This document shows, piece after piece, positions 11,489-22,951 of a stretch of 64,000 nucleotides of DNA. The notes beneath the pieces were generated by a model that made no database searches, was not told the origin of the DNA, and saw only the letters and a program-made list of their open reading frames with translations. The DNA is from Steinernema hermaphroditum (taxonomy: Eukaryota > Nematoda > Chromadorea > Rhabditida > Steinernematidae). How positions within the stretch are numbered: position 1 is the first letter of the stretch; every line of letters starts with the position of its first letter. The stretch is taken from the NCBI GenBank assembly GCA_030435675.1, contig CM059625.1, positions 4,588,001 through 4,652,000 on the forward strand, given 5' to 3'. The position numbers and the translations under genes are program-made.

Positions 11489-12791
11489 TGTGCCTGAAAA
11501 CACAAGGCAAAAGTAGTAAATACGGAAGAAAATATAGCTAACCGAAACTTTCCACGACTGCACGCAACATAGGACAACATTGCCGTTGCACTTTGCACAC
11601 ACTTGGTGACGTCACAAAAAACCCTCACTCCTGGATTCGGAGCAAACGTTGAGACAACTATAGCCCGCATACACTGCGAAAATACATAAACGCCATTTTT
11701 TCCTTTTTCAGCTGCTTCGTTACCATAGCGCAACCTCAATCACGCTAAGCTATATGAATGACGCCTAACTAAGCGCCGCATGACTGGTCCTTTACGGCGG
11801 AAAGCAAGGGGATCAACAGAACTTTCGACACATATCAGTAACCGCCCACAATTGATAAGCGTGATCTAAGGCCGCCGTTGAGTGGTAGCAATGTAAAACA
11901 CATAAAGGGGTGAGACTCTCGAACTGAACGGCGGAAACGATAACACTTTCTCGGAGTACAAACTACAGTCAGTCGCACTCAGCGAGCATTCGCGAATATT
12001 CTACGACTCAAAATCGTTGAATCCCGAGAGCTCACTGAGAGGTCAACATTTGCGAAAATGTGAAAGTGAACGGTCGACTGCAATGAAAGAGACACTGAAA
12101 CAAAGCACTGAAATATTAAATTGCTCTGCGCAGTAGATCTGGAAAAAAAGCGGATCTGCAAGGCGGAGATCCAAAACCTGCATAGGTCAGCTTTGGTTCC
12201 TGGCACGACACAACCTGAGCGATAACGGTGGTACCGTACCTCGCGACTCTATCAAGCATTCGGTACCGACCAGCTTGCGCAGTGCCCTATTATAATACGT
12301 CGCTTTGTTATCGAAAACATAAAAGGTGGCGAGAAAACCTTTTATATTCCTGTTTTCTCGCCTCCTGGGCTTGTGTTGAGGAAGTTTCCTTGTCGTACCA
12401 TTTGCTTTTGGGATTATCAGAAGCTTGTCTATAAATTTTTCATAGTTACAGTAGTTTTTCACAGTGTGTCCATTGTCATGTGTATGTGATATTCGTATGT
12501 TGCGGCAAATGTTGCCAACGTGCAAAACCATGGCTTACAGCGTTTCTGTTGTTTTTCTTATCGTATTCGTTGCTCTTAGCGTCCTTTTGCAGTTCGAAGT
12601 TCTCTGTCAGGCAGACCGCGTTGAGCAGGCCGTTCTTTGACTCGTAGTTAGAAGAAAACATATTTTTGTTGTGAGCGCAATTCACGTGTTCTTTTGTTCC
12701 CTAACGCTTTACCTCAACATCCGCTTACATCCGAGCATTTTTCAGATTTGAGACATTTCTTGAACTGCTCGTTTAGGTGTCGTATCAGACG
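11489..12791. other. Intergenic stretch upstream of LACT and TMEM41 genes
   Basis: About 1.3 kb between two divergently read genes, so it probably holds both promoters. No protein family is recognised in its short open frames. GTTTAG at 12771-12776 is a likely trans-splice acceptor for the TMEM41 gene. Confidence 0.5.
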
Positions 12792-13709
12792 ATGGGTGTT
12801 GTGACGGTTCGACAAAGCGTCACGTTGCTTTCCGTCCTGGCAGTTTATACTGCACTGCTGTCGACTGTTTACAAGCAGTTTCCAGAGATGTCGCCGGAAG
12901 AACGCGAACACTTCAAACTGCCCCTGAATCTGGACGACGCCAAGAACTTGGGTAAAGTACTCTTGCATTACAGGGAAGATCACTATTATACTGTTATGAT
13001 TGGATTGGCTTCTGTGTACCTGATGTAAGTTGTATGTCTTGTAGCTTGAAGCTATTTTGCCTCCATTTTCAGGCTGCAGTCGTTTGCCATTCCTGGCTCA
13101 ATCTTTCTTACAATTCTGTCCGGGTATCTCTTCGACTTGCGAGTTGCTCTCTTCTTGGTGTGTATGGTATGTTCCTTCATCCATTATATTTACATTACAC
13201 ATCTTAAATTTCCTTGTATGTAGTGATCGTTGTACTTTCAGTGTTCGGCTTGTGGAGCAACAGTTTGCTATTTCCTATCTTTGTGCATGGGACGAAGACT
13301 GTTGGAGAGATTTTTTCCGGAAAAACTAGCCTACAGTCAGAAGCTGGTTGAAGACAACAGGAAACACCTGCTTTATTACATTCTCTTCCTCCGTATCACG
13401 CCTACCCTTCCTAACTGGCTCATCAACATTGTCAGCCCTATTCTGGATGTACCGTTATCGGCTTTTTTCTTCGGAACGTTTATAGGTATATTATTCATGA
13501 TGTGCATGCTGCTATTGAGTTATAATGTTGCAGGAGTTGCGCCACCAAGTCTTTTCTACCTCACTGCAGGCCAAACGCTCGAACAGATGACTTCGACGAG
13601 CGGCATTGCATGGAATTGGCACTCATTCCTGTTAATGGCCGTTGCAACGTTGGCCGCCGTAGCGCCAGTTATTTACGATAAACTGTCCAGCAAGACAAAG
13701 ACAGAATAA
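12792..13709 (+). CDS. TMEM41 (VTT/DedA domain) homolog
   Basis: Four exons, 12792-13024, 13073-13166, 13242-13485 and 13534-13709, encode 248 aa. TMEM41B-type proteins are ER phospholipid scramblases with a VTT (DedA-like) domain, needed for autophagy and lipid mobilisation. Visible: an N-terminal helix, FAIPGSIFLTILSGYLFD with the re-entrant-loop Pro/Gly pattern, ACGATVCYFLSLCMGRR, the hallmark YYILFLRITPTLPNWLINI, VPLSAFFFGTFIG, GVAPPSLFYLTAG, and a final helix. The last intron (13486-13533) is 48 nt, in frame and free of stops, so simple ORF finding reads straight through it; splicing it out restores the conserved GTFIG-VAPPS junction. The start follows a GTTTAG acceptor. The basic tail SSKTKTE is cytosolic. 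Confidence 0.93.
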
Positions 13710-13932
13710 GAAAACGCAGCTCTCGGATGTACAGTGTCAATATGAAGTGTTTTGTGCTTGCCTCTTACTCATTTCGGAGGTCATTGACGTTTTGTTAGTG
13801 AAATCGTAGTAGTTGGACTCTAATTTTATATAAAACGTATTGTTGTTGATTGCTTGATTTCAGCGTAGTTTGTAGACGTTTTCGGGTCGGTTTATAAGAA
13901 CAACATCAAACCTTTGTATGCAACAACAATTT

Positions 13933-15232
13933 TCACGCTGATCTACTTGGCAGCGTCTGACCTCCAGTAGTCGTTACAACGGTCAATGCAAATCGTCGAT
14001 TACACAGGAAAAGATGACAAAATCGCTGTCGAAAATCGCGTCGAAAAGCGATGTAAAGGAACAAGTTGAGCGAAGATGATATCCCATAGAGGCAGTAGAT
14101 GATTCCAACGATCAAATCCGACAGATGAAGTGCGTTGACGTCTTGGAGAACCAGAACGACGTTCGGCGTCGCAACAAGAAGCACCGAACATCCCGTAATG
14201 AAAAACAGGATACGGTTTCTTCGCGTGTCCTCTTTCGATACCTTGGATGTCTTAGGATGAAGTGCAACTAGGAAATATGAGACTGCTTTACCTTTCTCCG
14301 ATTCGCCATGAGAGCGACGATGACCAGAAGAAGGAAGCTGACGAAGAACAGGAACGAGACGAGCGCGAAGTGGGCAATTCCGAACTTTTGGCCACTCGCC
14401 TTCAGGACATCGCACATGCGCGTGTATAGAATTGTGTCATTGTCGTTCATCATGAGCATTCCAATGACCCAGACGACCTATAGAGTTGATATTTAAGACC
14501 AGAAATGATGAAAGGGGGACTTACTGTTGCTCCAAGAAGCCCGATCAACGAGAGAACTATCTTTCCAGTCACATTACAGGACCTTTTGTAAAAAGTAATG
14601 AATTGGATGGCGATCAGACGTTCCAAAGCGAGCATAAAATTGGTGAATGATGGAAGCAGACCTATAAAACCAAGAAGAGTCAGTAAATTTTAAAGAATGA
14701 AAGAAGGAAATCGCGTTACCTACGATTATGGCTATAAATAGAACGGATAATTTGCAATAGGAAATGTTAAATGTCTATTTGTCCCCATGAAATTGTTGCA
14801 AAATCCCAGTCTATCCTTTTATTCGGATACGCAAAAGCCGTAGTATTCCCACGCACTTTTTAGCGAACGCAAAGAAGTGTATAGTCACTAACCTCCGAGA
14901 ATTAAAAACGCAGGAAACGCCGCCTTCGCACATTCAAGCGGGTGGATGAGATCGTGGTAATGGCCGGAAAGAAGAGACAAACGACGTGAAGCACCTGCGA
15001 AGATGTACGATACGCCGTTGATCTAAAAAAATACATATGAAAAAAGGGTTTGTTCAAAAAGGAATCATACCAAATCCGACAAAGCCAAAGCCTGAAACAA
15101 CACGAGAGTCATTCTCATCTCCTTCTTGCTCCAGAGCACAATGAGAACCAAAACATTTGTCAGGACAGCAAACGCTCCAAATCCGATATAGAGCTCGAAG
15201 CGAAGCAGAAGACCTACGTCCGTGTCGCGCAT
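13933..15232 (-). CDS. Rhodopsin-class (class A) GPCR, nematode serpentine type
   Basis: Five exons on the minus strand, 15232-15071, 15022-14893, 14661-14525, 14477-14292 and 14250-13933, encode 310 aa. Seven hydrophobic segments can be counted: FGAFAVLTNVLVLIVLW (TM1, with the conserved Asn), LVLFQALALSDL (TM2, with the D), the region around AFPAFLILGGLLPSFTNF (TM3, ending in ERL where DRY is usual), IVLSLIGLLGATVVWVIGML (TM4), FALVSFLFFVSFLLLVIVALM (TM5), NRILFFITGCSVLLVATPNVVL (TM6) and GIIYCLYGISSSLNLFLY (TM7, NLFLY in place of NPxxY). A short basic helix 8 (FRRDFRQRF) follows. The layout resembles the Srsx/Srx chemoreceptor groups, but the ligand is unknown. The acceptor of exon 5 was chosen to keep frame. 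It converges on the TMEM41 gene, 223 bp away. Confidence 0.85.
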
Positions 15233-15762
15233 AGTTTCTTGGCGTTCGTTCGACTCGAGTTCTTCGGGTAAGGGAATGAATACGGGGCCTGGGAAAAGTG
15301 GGAAACGCCCTCTTTTATGATGAAAAGTTTTCAGGAGCGTGGCCTTAAAAATTGGTTAGAAGTTCGATAGAATTGAAGTAAGTTCATATGCCATTTTGAG
15401 GGAAGTTGAACCGTCACATGCGAAACAGATCAGCACCACAATCGCACCGAATCAGAGATAATAACATTAACGGGCAATTGCCAGCACGTGTCCAGCCGGC
15501 TGTTTCCTACTGGCACCTATTCTTCCAAAACTGGTCAAATGGTCGCGTAATTCGCTTAGCCTGAGTATTTATAAACGTTTCGGTGTTTAGAGTCAATAAC
15601 TCCTTCCTTCCAGCTGGCCTCTCTGAACATATGAACGTGCAAAAAGTACTGTGATAATTTGTTTGGCATGAGGATGTTTACACTGATATCATGAAAGGTT
15701 CAAAGCACAGACTCAAATTTCGTTCATTTGAGAATCAGAAGAATCGCTTAGTACGCTGGGAA

Positions 15763-15973
15763 CTGCGTACGCTGTTTTTTCGATCACGAAAACGGTCTTC
15801 AATCATCTCGTTGTGGGACCCAGAAATCTGGCCCAGCGCCTTGATAACGCCGAAGCAACGCACGAATTTCGCATGTTCGCCCGTTGTTTTCAACGCGTTG
15901 GATGAGATTTTTGGTTCCCACAACGAGATGATTGAAGGCCGATTTCGTGATCAAATAACACAGTATATGCGAC
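15763..15973. repeat. Large imperfect foldback (about 100-bp arms)
   Basis: The left arm (about 15763-15866) and right arm (about 15870-15973) are inverted copies. CTTCAATCATCTCGTTGTGG on the left is matched exactly by its complement on the right, and flanking parts match at roughly 80%. The tip is near 15868. It could be a MITE derived from inverted duplication, or a transcribed long hairpin. No clear target duplication was seen. Confidence 0.8.
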
Positions 15974-16425
15974 TTTTTCATACTCGTTTGGTACACTGAG
16001 ACCTTAGACGACTCTTTTTTCATATTCTGTAATATTCGTAGTATTTCACGATTTACACGTTTTTTATGCCGCTACAGAAGTCGATCAAATGACCCGGAAA
16101 GATAAGCATACAAGTGCTGTGATAAGTTGTCTCCTAAAGATATAGTTACTGTTATATCAAGAAGGGTCGAAAACCCATGACGGGATTATAGGAATTGTGA
16201 ATAAAAACTTCTTTAGTGCGCTAGTACGATTTTTTCCGCGTCCTTCAGTATTTGTAGTTCGATATTCACATTAAAGTTACCCAGACACGCATAACCTTTG
16301 GTACATTCAGACGAAAAGCGTTCAGGGCTGGACGAAACCGTTGAAATATAAAAACTAAACTGTTCGCAAAATCATTAAACCTCCTGAGTACAAGAGCATT
16401 GTAAGTGTTCAGACCAGTTTGTTCA

Positions 16426-16512
16426 GCGGTGACCAGAGTTGTCCGGATACCCGAACCCGAAACTTTTGGGTGCCCGACCCGAAGACCGGAAACTGACAAC
16501 TCTGGCGGTGAC
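16426..16512. mobile_element. 71-bp hAT-type MITE with 8-bp target duplication
   Basis: Element 16434-16504 begins CAGAGTTGTC and ends with the exact complement GACAACTCTG. It is flanked on both sides by the direct repeat GCGGTGAC (16426-16433 and 16505-16512). Ends starting CAG and an 8-bp duplication are the hAT superfamily signature. The interior is rich in CCCGAACCCG-type sequence and has no coding capacity. Confidence 0.88.
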
Positions 16513-19500
16513 TAGTTGTCAATGGATGCTATAAGGATTATGCACTCCCTGAAAGCCCTGTTTCTACATAGATAGAAAGCAGTCTAACGTGGTAGAAAAG
16601 GTTCTAAAAATTTGCTTCTGCAACAGGACTGGGCGTTGACCTACATATCGAAATCATATCCGATATCTGTCCCAACCTTTGGAACAAACTCTTTTGGCCG
16701 TAAAATTCTTCCGATTTGAACCCGACGGATTATTTGATGTGGAGCACCTTACAGAGCAAGGTCAATTCTGCAAAATGTGCGAATTTCCAATGGCTGACGG
16801 CCTCCATCCGAAAAGCATGAGATGAATTGAACCAAAAGAGTTGTGTGACCGCATAATGATGAAGTTCAAGAAGCGTTTCAAGGCCTTTATCGTTACACAA
16901 GGTGGTCATTTTGAGCATCTCTTGTCATATTCTGATTTTGGAGAATTCTTTGATTATACTTGCTTCGAGACTGAGACGTTTTTGAAAGTGAAAGTCAAAG
17001 AGTTTTTGCCGCATATGATATCATAACACAAGTTCATTCCTACTGTTACATTCATCTTATTTATAGTTTTTTTTTTGTTAAAAATGATGTCAATTCAAAA
17101 ACATAGTCGGATCGCAGACGGATTTACACTGCTTGAGAAATTCGCATCATAGCTCACAAAAACTCACAGCTCCAGAATTGCCTACGTGCGCATTAGAAGG
17201 ATCAGAATTTGGTGGGAAACGGGATATGCGTTCTTTGGATTAGGGAATGCAAACGCTTTGGAAGTATTCGTTCTTCACATGTAGGGTACACATAAACTTT
17301 ATTCATTTCCCACGCTTCCTGTATAAGGCCTTCCAATAGGTCATGTTATGCACATGCTTCGGGTGGGCACCAAAAACAGTGTTTCACCTATTTATCGATG
17401 GCTTTAGGTCCTCATTCCAGCGATCTTGCTTGAAAGAACTAATTAGAGTTGTAGCAATTAGATGATTATTCAGTAACGGTTGCACTTGCCAGCGGCATTC
17501 ATCATCTAAATGGAAAATCAACTTTTGTCTAAACGAATAACGAAGCGGGGTAATGTAAATTCCCATTCATTTATCATTCACTAATCTATAGATCTAATCG
17601 AATGCATAAACCTGATACAGAGGACTTTTTTATACAGGACTTCCTGAAACGCTTCCATTTCTGACTATCTTTGCCAAATTGTCTATTCGATCTTGTCACG
17701 TTTCATGGAAAGACCACTTTCGTTGACGAACCGATTGTGCCAACACCGTAAAACTGTAGTTTCACACGGCAGATGTCACTGCGCAAACATCCTTCCCCTT
17801 TCAAGTGACCTACCGTACTCCTCCGGCCGCGTCGCAACTCGCAACCAACTGAACCGATTGTCACCGATCGTCAGCGACATTATATTCGACATTAATTTAT
17901 GGTAATTTGGGACGGATTGCGGTCACATCGTCATTTGTTTAAGACGGTAGCAAAGAAGCAGTATTGTGTGGAAAGGGCGTCGCTCTGTCGTCCAGTCGCG
18001 CACACCTCTGATGTTGCCGAATCGGACGAATCGCAAATCGCTATTTGCATAATGTCGGTCGAGCGACGAGCCGGTGGTTGTTTGCGGTCCGCTCATTGCC
18101 ATGAAAGGAATCCGCGAGGAAATGTGATTTGAGGGACGCACGAAGAGGTTACGTGTTCGTCTCCCTGTGACCATGTATGGGCTCGAGGGTTTAGCGAGCT
18201 GTCAAACAACCCGCAGTGGGGACTCCTCTTTATTTCGTTCATTTTGTTGGCCGATCGTACGCAATAAACCTTCGTCAAGCGAGAGGGGCAGATGGCCGCC
18301 GACGGCAGGGAGAAGGAGGCGCTGAAGAAGCAGGATAATCTGCTTTGATGGATTATTGGATCGCGCACCTACTGATCGCGCAGACCTTTTGTGGACTGCG
18401 CGAGAAGTACTTGAGTTGCGTAACAGAAGGAAGCAAGGTGGTTGCGTGCGAAAGGCGCATCGCGAAATCGGATACATAAACAAAGTGTCGATCCAATTTT
18501 GGAGGCGGACGCGCGAAGATCGTAGTCGCGGGATGAGGAGTGGATAAGACCCGGGGGTCTCTTGAATAGAAAGGCGGAAAGTTGAAAGAATTTGGTGGCA
18601 CATGAGAATTAATTGTGAGAGTGACGCAGCGGACTCATCGGGGGACAGTGCTCCCGCCAAGGGGAGGAGTATGAGCGGAGTGAGAAGCTGGCGAAGACGA
18701 GAAAAACGAAAGGAGCAAAGAGACATTTCTGCGATGAATCAAGTTCTCTTCTTCCTCTGGCTCCACTTCGACGACGTCCCCACTCGGTGTCTCGGTCTTC
18801 CTCTTCCCAGACTATCTAAGAATTTTACGAATAGAAGGCCGTGTCGCCGAAAGCGGAAAGGGTCTCCACCGTCCGTTCGGACGGTGTGTCGTCGCAGTGT
18901 CTATCACCAGCGGGGTGCCATGTCACAACTGCAACCAGCTGGGCGTCCGCTGCGTGTTCACTTTCCTGTGTAAGCACCTTGTCTCTCCCTATTACTCTAC
19001 CGTACACGAGTGTCGCCCAATCGATTCGGCGACAGTCGCCGCTCCATTTCACTCATCAGAATCTATGCTCATGCGAGCCGTTTTGTCCACTCACTCATTG
19101 CAGTCCTTCTGTTTGATATCTTTTGTTTATATCTCGCGTTCATAATTGCGCTAGGTTAGCAAAATTTATGACCGCGCCCATCTGCGAATGTGTCAAAGCA
19201 GCGCGCAGAGACGTGGAGTGAAGTGAAGAGGTCGAGCATACTGTATTAGGCAGGCGCGAATTAGCCAAGCGATGATCCGATCGGTCGGCCAATGATTGAT
19301 GAGGAGAGTGAGGGGAGGAACGGTTGCGTGTGAAGCCACTCGAGTAGTAGGTGGGATTAGATCGTTCGCACGGCGGCTTGATCAATGCCGTCTCGCTCGG
19401 TGAAACATGCGCTAATTAGATAAGTAATTCATCCCCTCGCGCTCGCCCAGATGTGTCGTTTCCCTCTATAGCGTTTGCGGAAAACGCTTCACATCTCAAA

Positions 19501-20527
19501 GTCAAAATATGACATTTCTTCTTTACTTTAAGGGTTCAATCGTTATGCTACCCATTTAATTTGCCAGATCATAATGATGGAAATTCTAGGATAATGAACT
19601 GGCTGCCTAGATATCGAGTGTCCAGACGCTATTTTAAATTTTATTTGCCATCACGTTGATCATGCAAGATCCATAATGTTTCACTGAAATCAAACAAAAC
19701 GCTTCAGTCAAACGTGTTGTAAGAAAAACAGTTTTAGTACCAATGTATTGAAACTCTTTGCTTTGGAAACTGTCGCTTTGAAACACGCACTGCATAAATA
19801 GATGACTAACTCCTTCTTCGTATTCCTTTCTTGCTCTTCTCTCGCTATAGCTGACTTCAGTTTGGATGATCGCATTGTCGTATGCTCATAATTTCTTACT
19901 TTCACACTGTAGAGCACAGCAATCTTTGGTTCGACTATTTCTTAAGTACTGGAATAAGACCTCATGACCAGCTTACTGTATCTGGCTCTTTCACTGAAAT
20001 TTCACTATTGCATTATGTCAGTTGATTAGTCAATTGTTTATATCCACCTTTTGTCAATTACTCCTAAAACAATCACAATTTCAAATATTCGAGAATAGTC
20101 ATCAACTGTAGTTCACTTCACGAGAGAAAGTTCAGCCCCTTAACAGCCAGTGCGAGGCCCGTTCGCCTCGTATGTCTGCCCTTATGACACACCCATTGAG
20201 CTCTGGTGAGACTGTCGACTTGCTGCTCCACTACACCAGTTCCGTGCCTGTTCGTCGAGCTTCTTGCACCGCCTATAAACGGAAGTGGTCGTATTTTTTG
20301 TCCGTTTCCCAGCAAGGACAACCAGACTAAGTGCCGTCGGCCGTTCATCCGCTCGATCGTGCATTGTTCCTTGAATGTTTGTTGTCTGAGCGCGGCGCGC
20401 ACATCGTGCAGATATCGTATAATCATAATGTATTCGCGGCACATTACCTTACTCGTTTAATGGCCTCCTCCTCCATTCCGTCTATTCACCTTTCAGGACC
20501 TCTCGGAGCGACCGTCGATCCGCTCCC

Positions 20528-22068
20528 ATGGATACAGAAACGATCTCGGCAGAGCTGCACAAGATCGCGAATGCCAAGTAAGCACACTTAATTTCGATTA
20601 ATCAAACAGCGCCGCGCCACTCGCTACCGTATGCCGGCGGCGCTCGCTCTCTTCATCTCCTCGCCTACTCGGCCACTTCGCGCCGCAGCGGGGTCGTAAA
20701 TTCGGCTGAAATGAAAACATTTTGACAAGCGCAAAAGGGGAAATGTCAAATCGTTTATCTCGCTCGTCGCCAACATGACAAATTTATACTGCAAATGAAA
20801 TTTGCGCACATCTCAATAGTATCTTTATCGTAGTACCGGAAAAACGAAGAGCAATAGGATCAGCAATGGCGTTGAGAAGTTATGAGAACAGCTGATGAGC
20901 TGTTTGATTGAAGTGTTTACGTTTCCCACAGCATAATTGTTCAATTGCGAACGATTTGCTTGCATTAACGTTTTTATGATTCATATTCGTTATTGACAGG
21001 CAACATTGCAAATGACATAATCAGCCTTTTTCTTGCAAAGTGAAAGTTCCTGTGGTCACGGTTATTGTCCAATCCAGAAATGTATCTGCATAGCCAGCGA
21101 TTTTTGTCGAAACAACGAAAGTGTTAATCCTCCTGTACTCGTTGATTAGTAGACCAGCTTTGGCCGTGTGTAAATGTCTAAAAATTCTGCTTAGATTCAA
21201 ATTGGAAGACTTCGATGCGCGACGGAGTGAGCTGCTAAATGATCTCGCCGAGTTCCAACAAACCGAGCAGTTCATCAGCGAAACAGAAAGAGTGATAAAG
21301 GAGCTGCAAGACGAGAGAGACGCTCATACAGAGATCATCCAACAGATCAATCAGGTATAACGATCTCTTCGAGCTGGGCCACATTTACTGTTGTAGGATA
21401 AGAAGGGCTTAGAGAACGTTGTTTCTGAAGAGCGAGAGAAGCAAAGGGACATGGAAGCGAATCTATCAAAGAAATATGAGCAAATATTCAGACTCCTGGA
21501 ACAGTCGAATCAATTGGCTAGAGAGTCCGGTATAGCAGATGAACATTTGATACCAGCGTCGTTAATACCTCAGAGCAAATGTGCAAAGTAAGTTGTGTTA
21601 AAACGCTTAGGCAAATACTTAATTGCTCTTCAGTTTCGTACAGCCGGTAGCGCCTATGATTCCTCCCAACTTCTTCCATCAGTTCAAGGCTACCATGCCC
21701 GCACTCATGCACCAAGCCGCACTTTCCCTCAGCTTCGACCCGACCATGTTTATGGCCGCAAATCAGGCAGCAGGCCACCAACTAGGACGTCTGCAGATGC
21801 CCAGAGTGCCGAACCCGAATCCGATGACCTCCGTAGCAGGAGGCTCTGGCTTGTCAAGTTTGCCTTCATTCAGCAAAAGCAGCGACCATCAATCACCGCC
21901 TATGAAGGTAATCAGGCAACCATCGAGCTTCGTGCCAATGACCCAACCGTTTAGACCTGTCAAACATGCCTCCAGCAGATTCACCGCAACGCGCCTATTT
22001 GTCCGATGTGCAAGAGCAAAAGCCGATCAAAACATCCAAAGAAGGCGAAGAGGAAAGCGGAAAGCTAA
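20528..22068 (+). CDS. ZC4H2-type zinc-finger protein, plus-strand copy
   Basis: Five exons, 20528-20577, 21195-21354, 21397-21587, 21634-21907 and 21955-22068, encode 262 aa. ZC4H2 is a nuclear coiled-coil plus C4H2 zinc-finger protein tied in vertebrates to neural development and BMP/Smad signalling. Residues about 8-130 form a coiled coil (for example [20 protein letters not shown]). A Met/Pro-rich middle contains [20 protein letters not shown]. The C-terminus has the diagnostic finger: [19 protein letters not shown] at 226-244, then [17 protein letters not shown], a basic nuclear signal. The cysteine pairs and the central His are kept, but the His directly after the second Cys in human ZC4H2 is Leu here. 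Intron 1 is 617 nt; the others are 42-47 nt. An inverted paralog follows 87 bp downstream. Confidence 0.92.
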
Positions 22069-22155
22069 CCACAGTCGACATCTATCGCCCCTTGACCTCT
22101 GGCCCTGTCCTGTATTTATTATTTCACGCCAATCTCAAAGATTGTTTGATGTGAT

Positions 22156-22951
22156 TTATTTCTTAATACTATTATTATATCTTCTGCATTTCGAAATGGT
22201 CTTGCTTTTGCAAAACGGACAGATGGGAGAGTTCCGGTGGATGACGAGGTTGCAGCTGGGACAGTTCTGAATTTGCGCCATCTGATCAACGGTTTTAGAA
22301 GGGTGCGATGGAAGCTTACCTTTTCTTTTGCAAGCACTGGAAGCCGAGGAAAGAGGAATGGGTTGGGAGGAAAGAAGTTCAGGAAGTGATTCGCTGGGAT
22401 TATGGGCTCGAACTGGAAATGCCCACCGGTGATGCTGAAATTGCCAAAAATCGGTTTTCCCCATTTCAGTAAGGCCATACTCTTTAAAGACGGAAAGGAT
22501 GCTTAGGTCTAAAAGCCGATCATCTGGGATTCCCGTAAGTTTACACACTTCATTTGTCCTGTGCAACTCGATTTGAAAATCTGCGATTTTTCTCAAGAGC
22601 AGACTCTTTTTCGCTTCCTGCGAGTTTCGTAGATTCTTTAAGATGTCCTCAAGATGGTTTATGTCCTGAATAAGTGTCAATTCAGTGCCAAGTTTCCCAG
22701 TGTACATGCCTGATTAATGAGCCTCAGCTCCTCGGCATGCGCCTTTCGCTCCGTTTCCAAACCCAAAGAGCAATGTTCGCATTTGTTCAAGAAGCTGTCG
22801 TTCGAATTGTATTCATAAAGATCGCTTGTAAGCGAGGTGAGACATTCTCGCAGTTCGTGAACTTTAGAACTAAACTACCGTACACAAAAGAACACTGACA
22901 CCGCTATGACACTAACCTCGCTTCGCCGACGGAGACGAGCTGTGCTTCCAT
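22156..22951 (-). CDS. ZC4H2-type zinc-finger paralog, minus-strand copy
   Basis: Five exons on the minus strand, 22951-22917, 22869-22710, 22665-22481, 22434-22320 and 22266-22156, encode 201 aa. All four introns sit at the same places and phases as in the plus-strand copy, and exon 2 has the identical length of 160 nt. The coiled coil includes ETERKAHAEELRLINQ and INHLEDILKNLRNSQEAKKS; the middle has FEPIIPANHFLNFFPP; the finger is NCPSCNLVIHRNSPICPFC (166-184), followed by a shorter basic tail. The protein is shorter and more diverged than its partner. The second intron (22709-22666) must begin with GC rather than GT; every GT alternative tried breaks the frame. An uninterrupted frame through exons 3-5 exists, but its sequence does not match the family. 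Confidence 0.87.

Larger units (their letters stand above)
15233..20527. other. Gene-poor stretch of 5.3 kb
   Basis: No protein-coding gene recognised. It holds a foldback (15763-15973), a hAT-type MITE (16434-16504) and a perfect 20-bp palindrome near 18868. The 17.9-19.4 kb part is richer in CG and has several overlapping open frames on both strands with Arg/Ser-rich translations, typical of shadows or regulatory DNA rather than a gene. Confidence 0.5.

Noticed and set aside
18602..18973. 123-codon plus-strand frame and a neighbouring frame with CxxC (PCHNCNQLGVRC)
   Set aside because: Overlapping open frames on both strands in CG-rich DNA, with no splice structure; one short CxxC is not enough for a zinc finger.
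22156..22707. Continuous 183-codon minus-strand frame as the ZC4H2 paralog
   Set aside because: It reads through three introns. The spliced version restores ELRLINQ-DIN and the PANHFLNFFPP region and matches the sister gene's intron positions.
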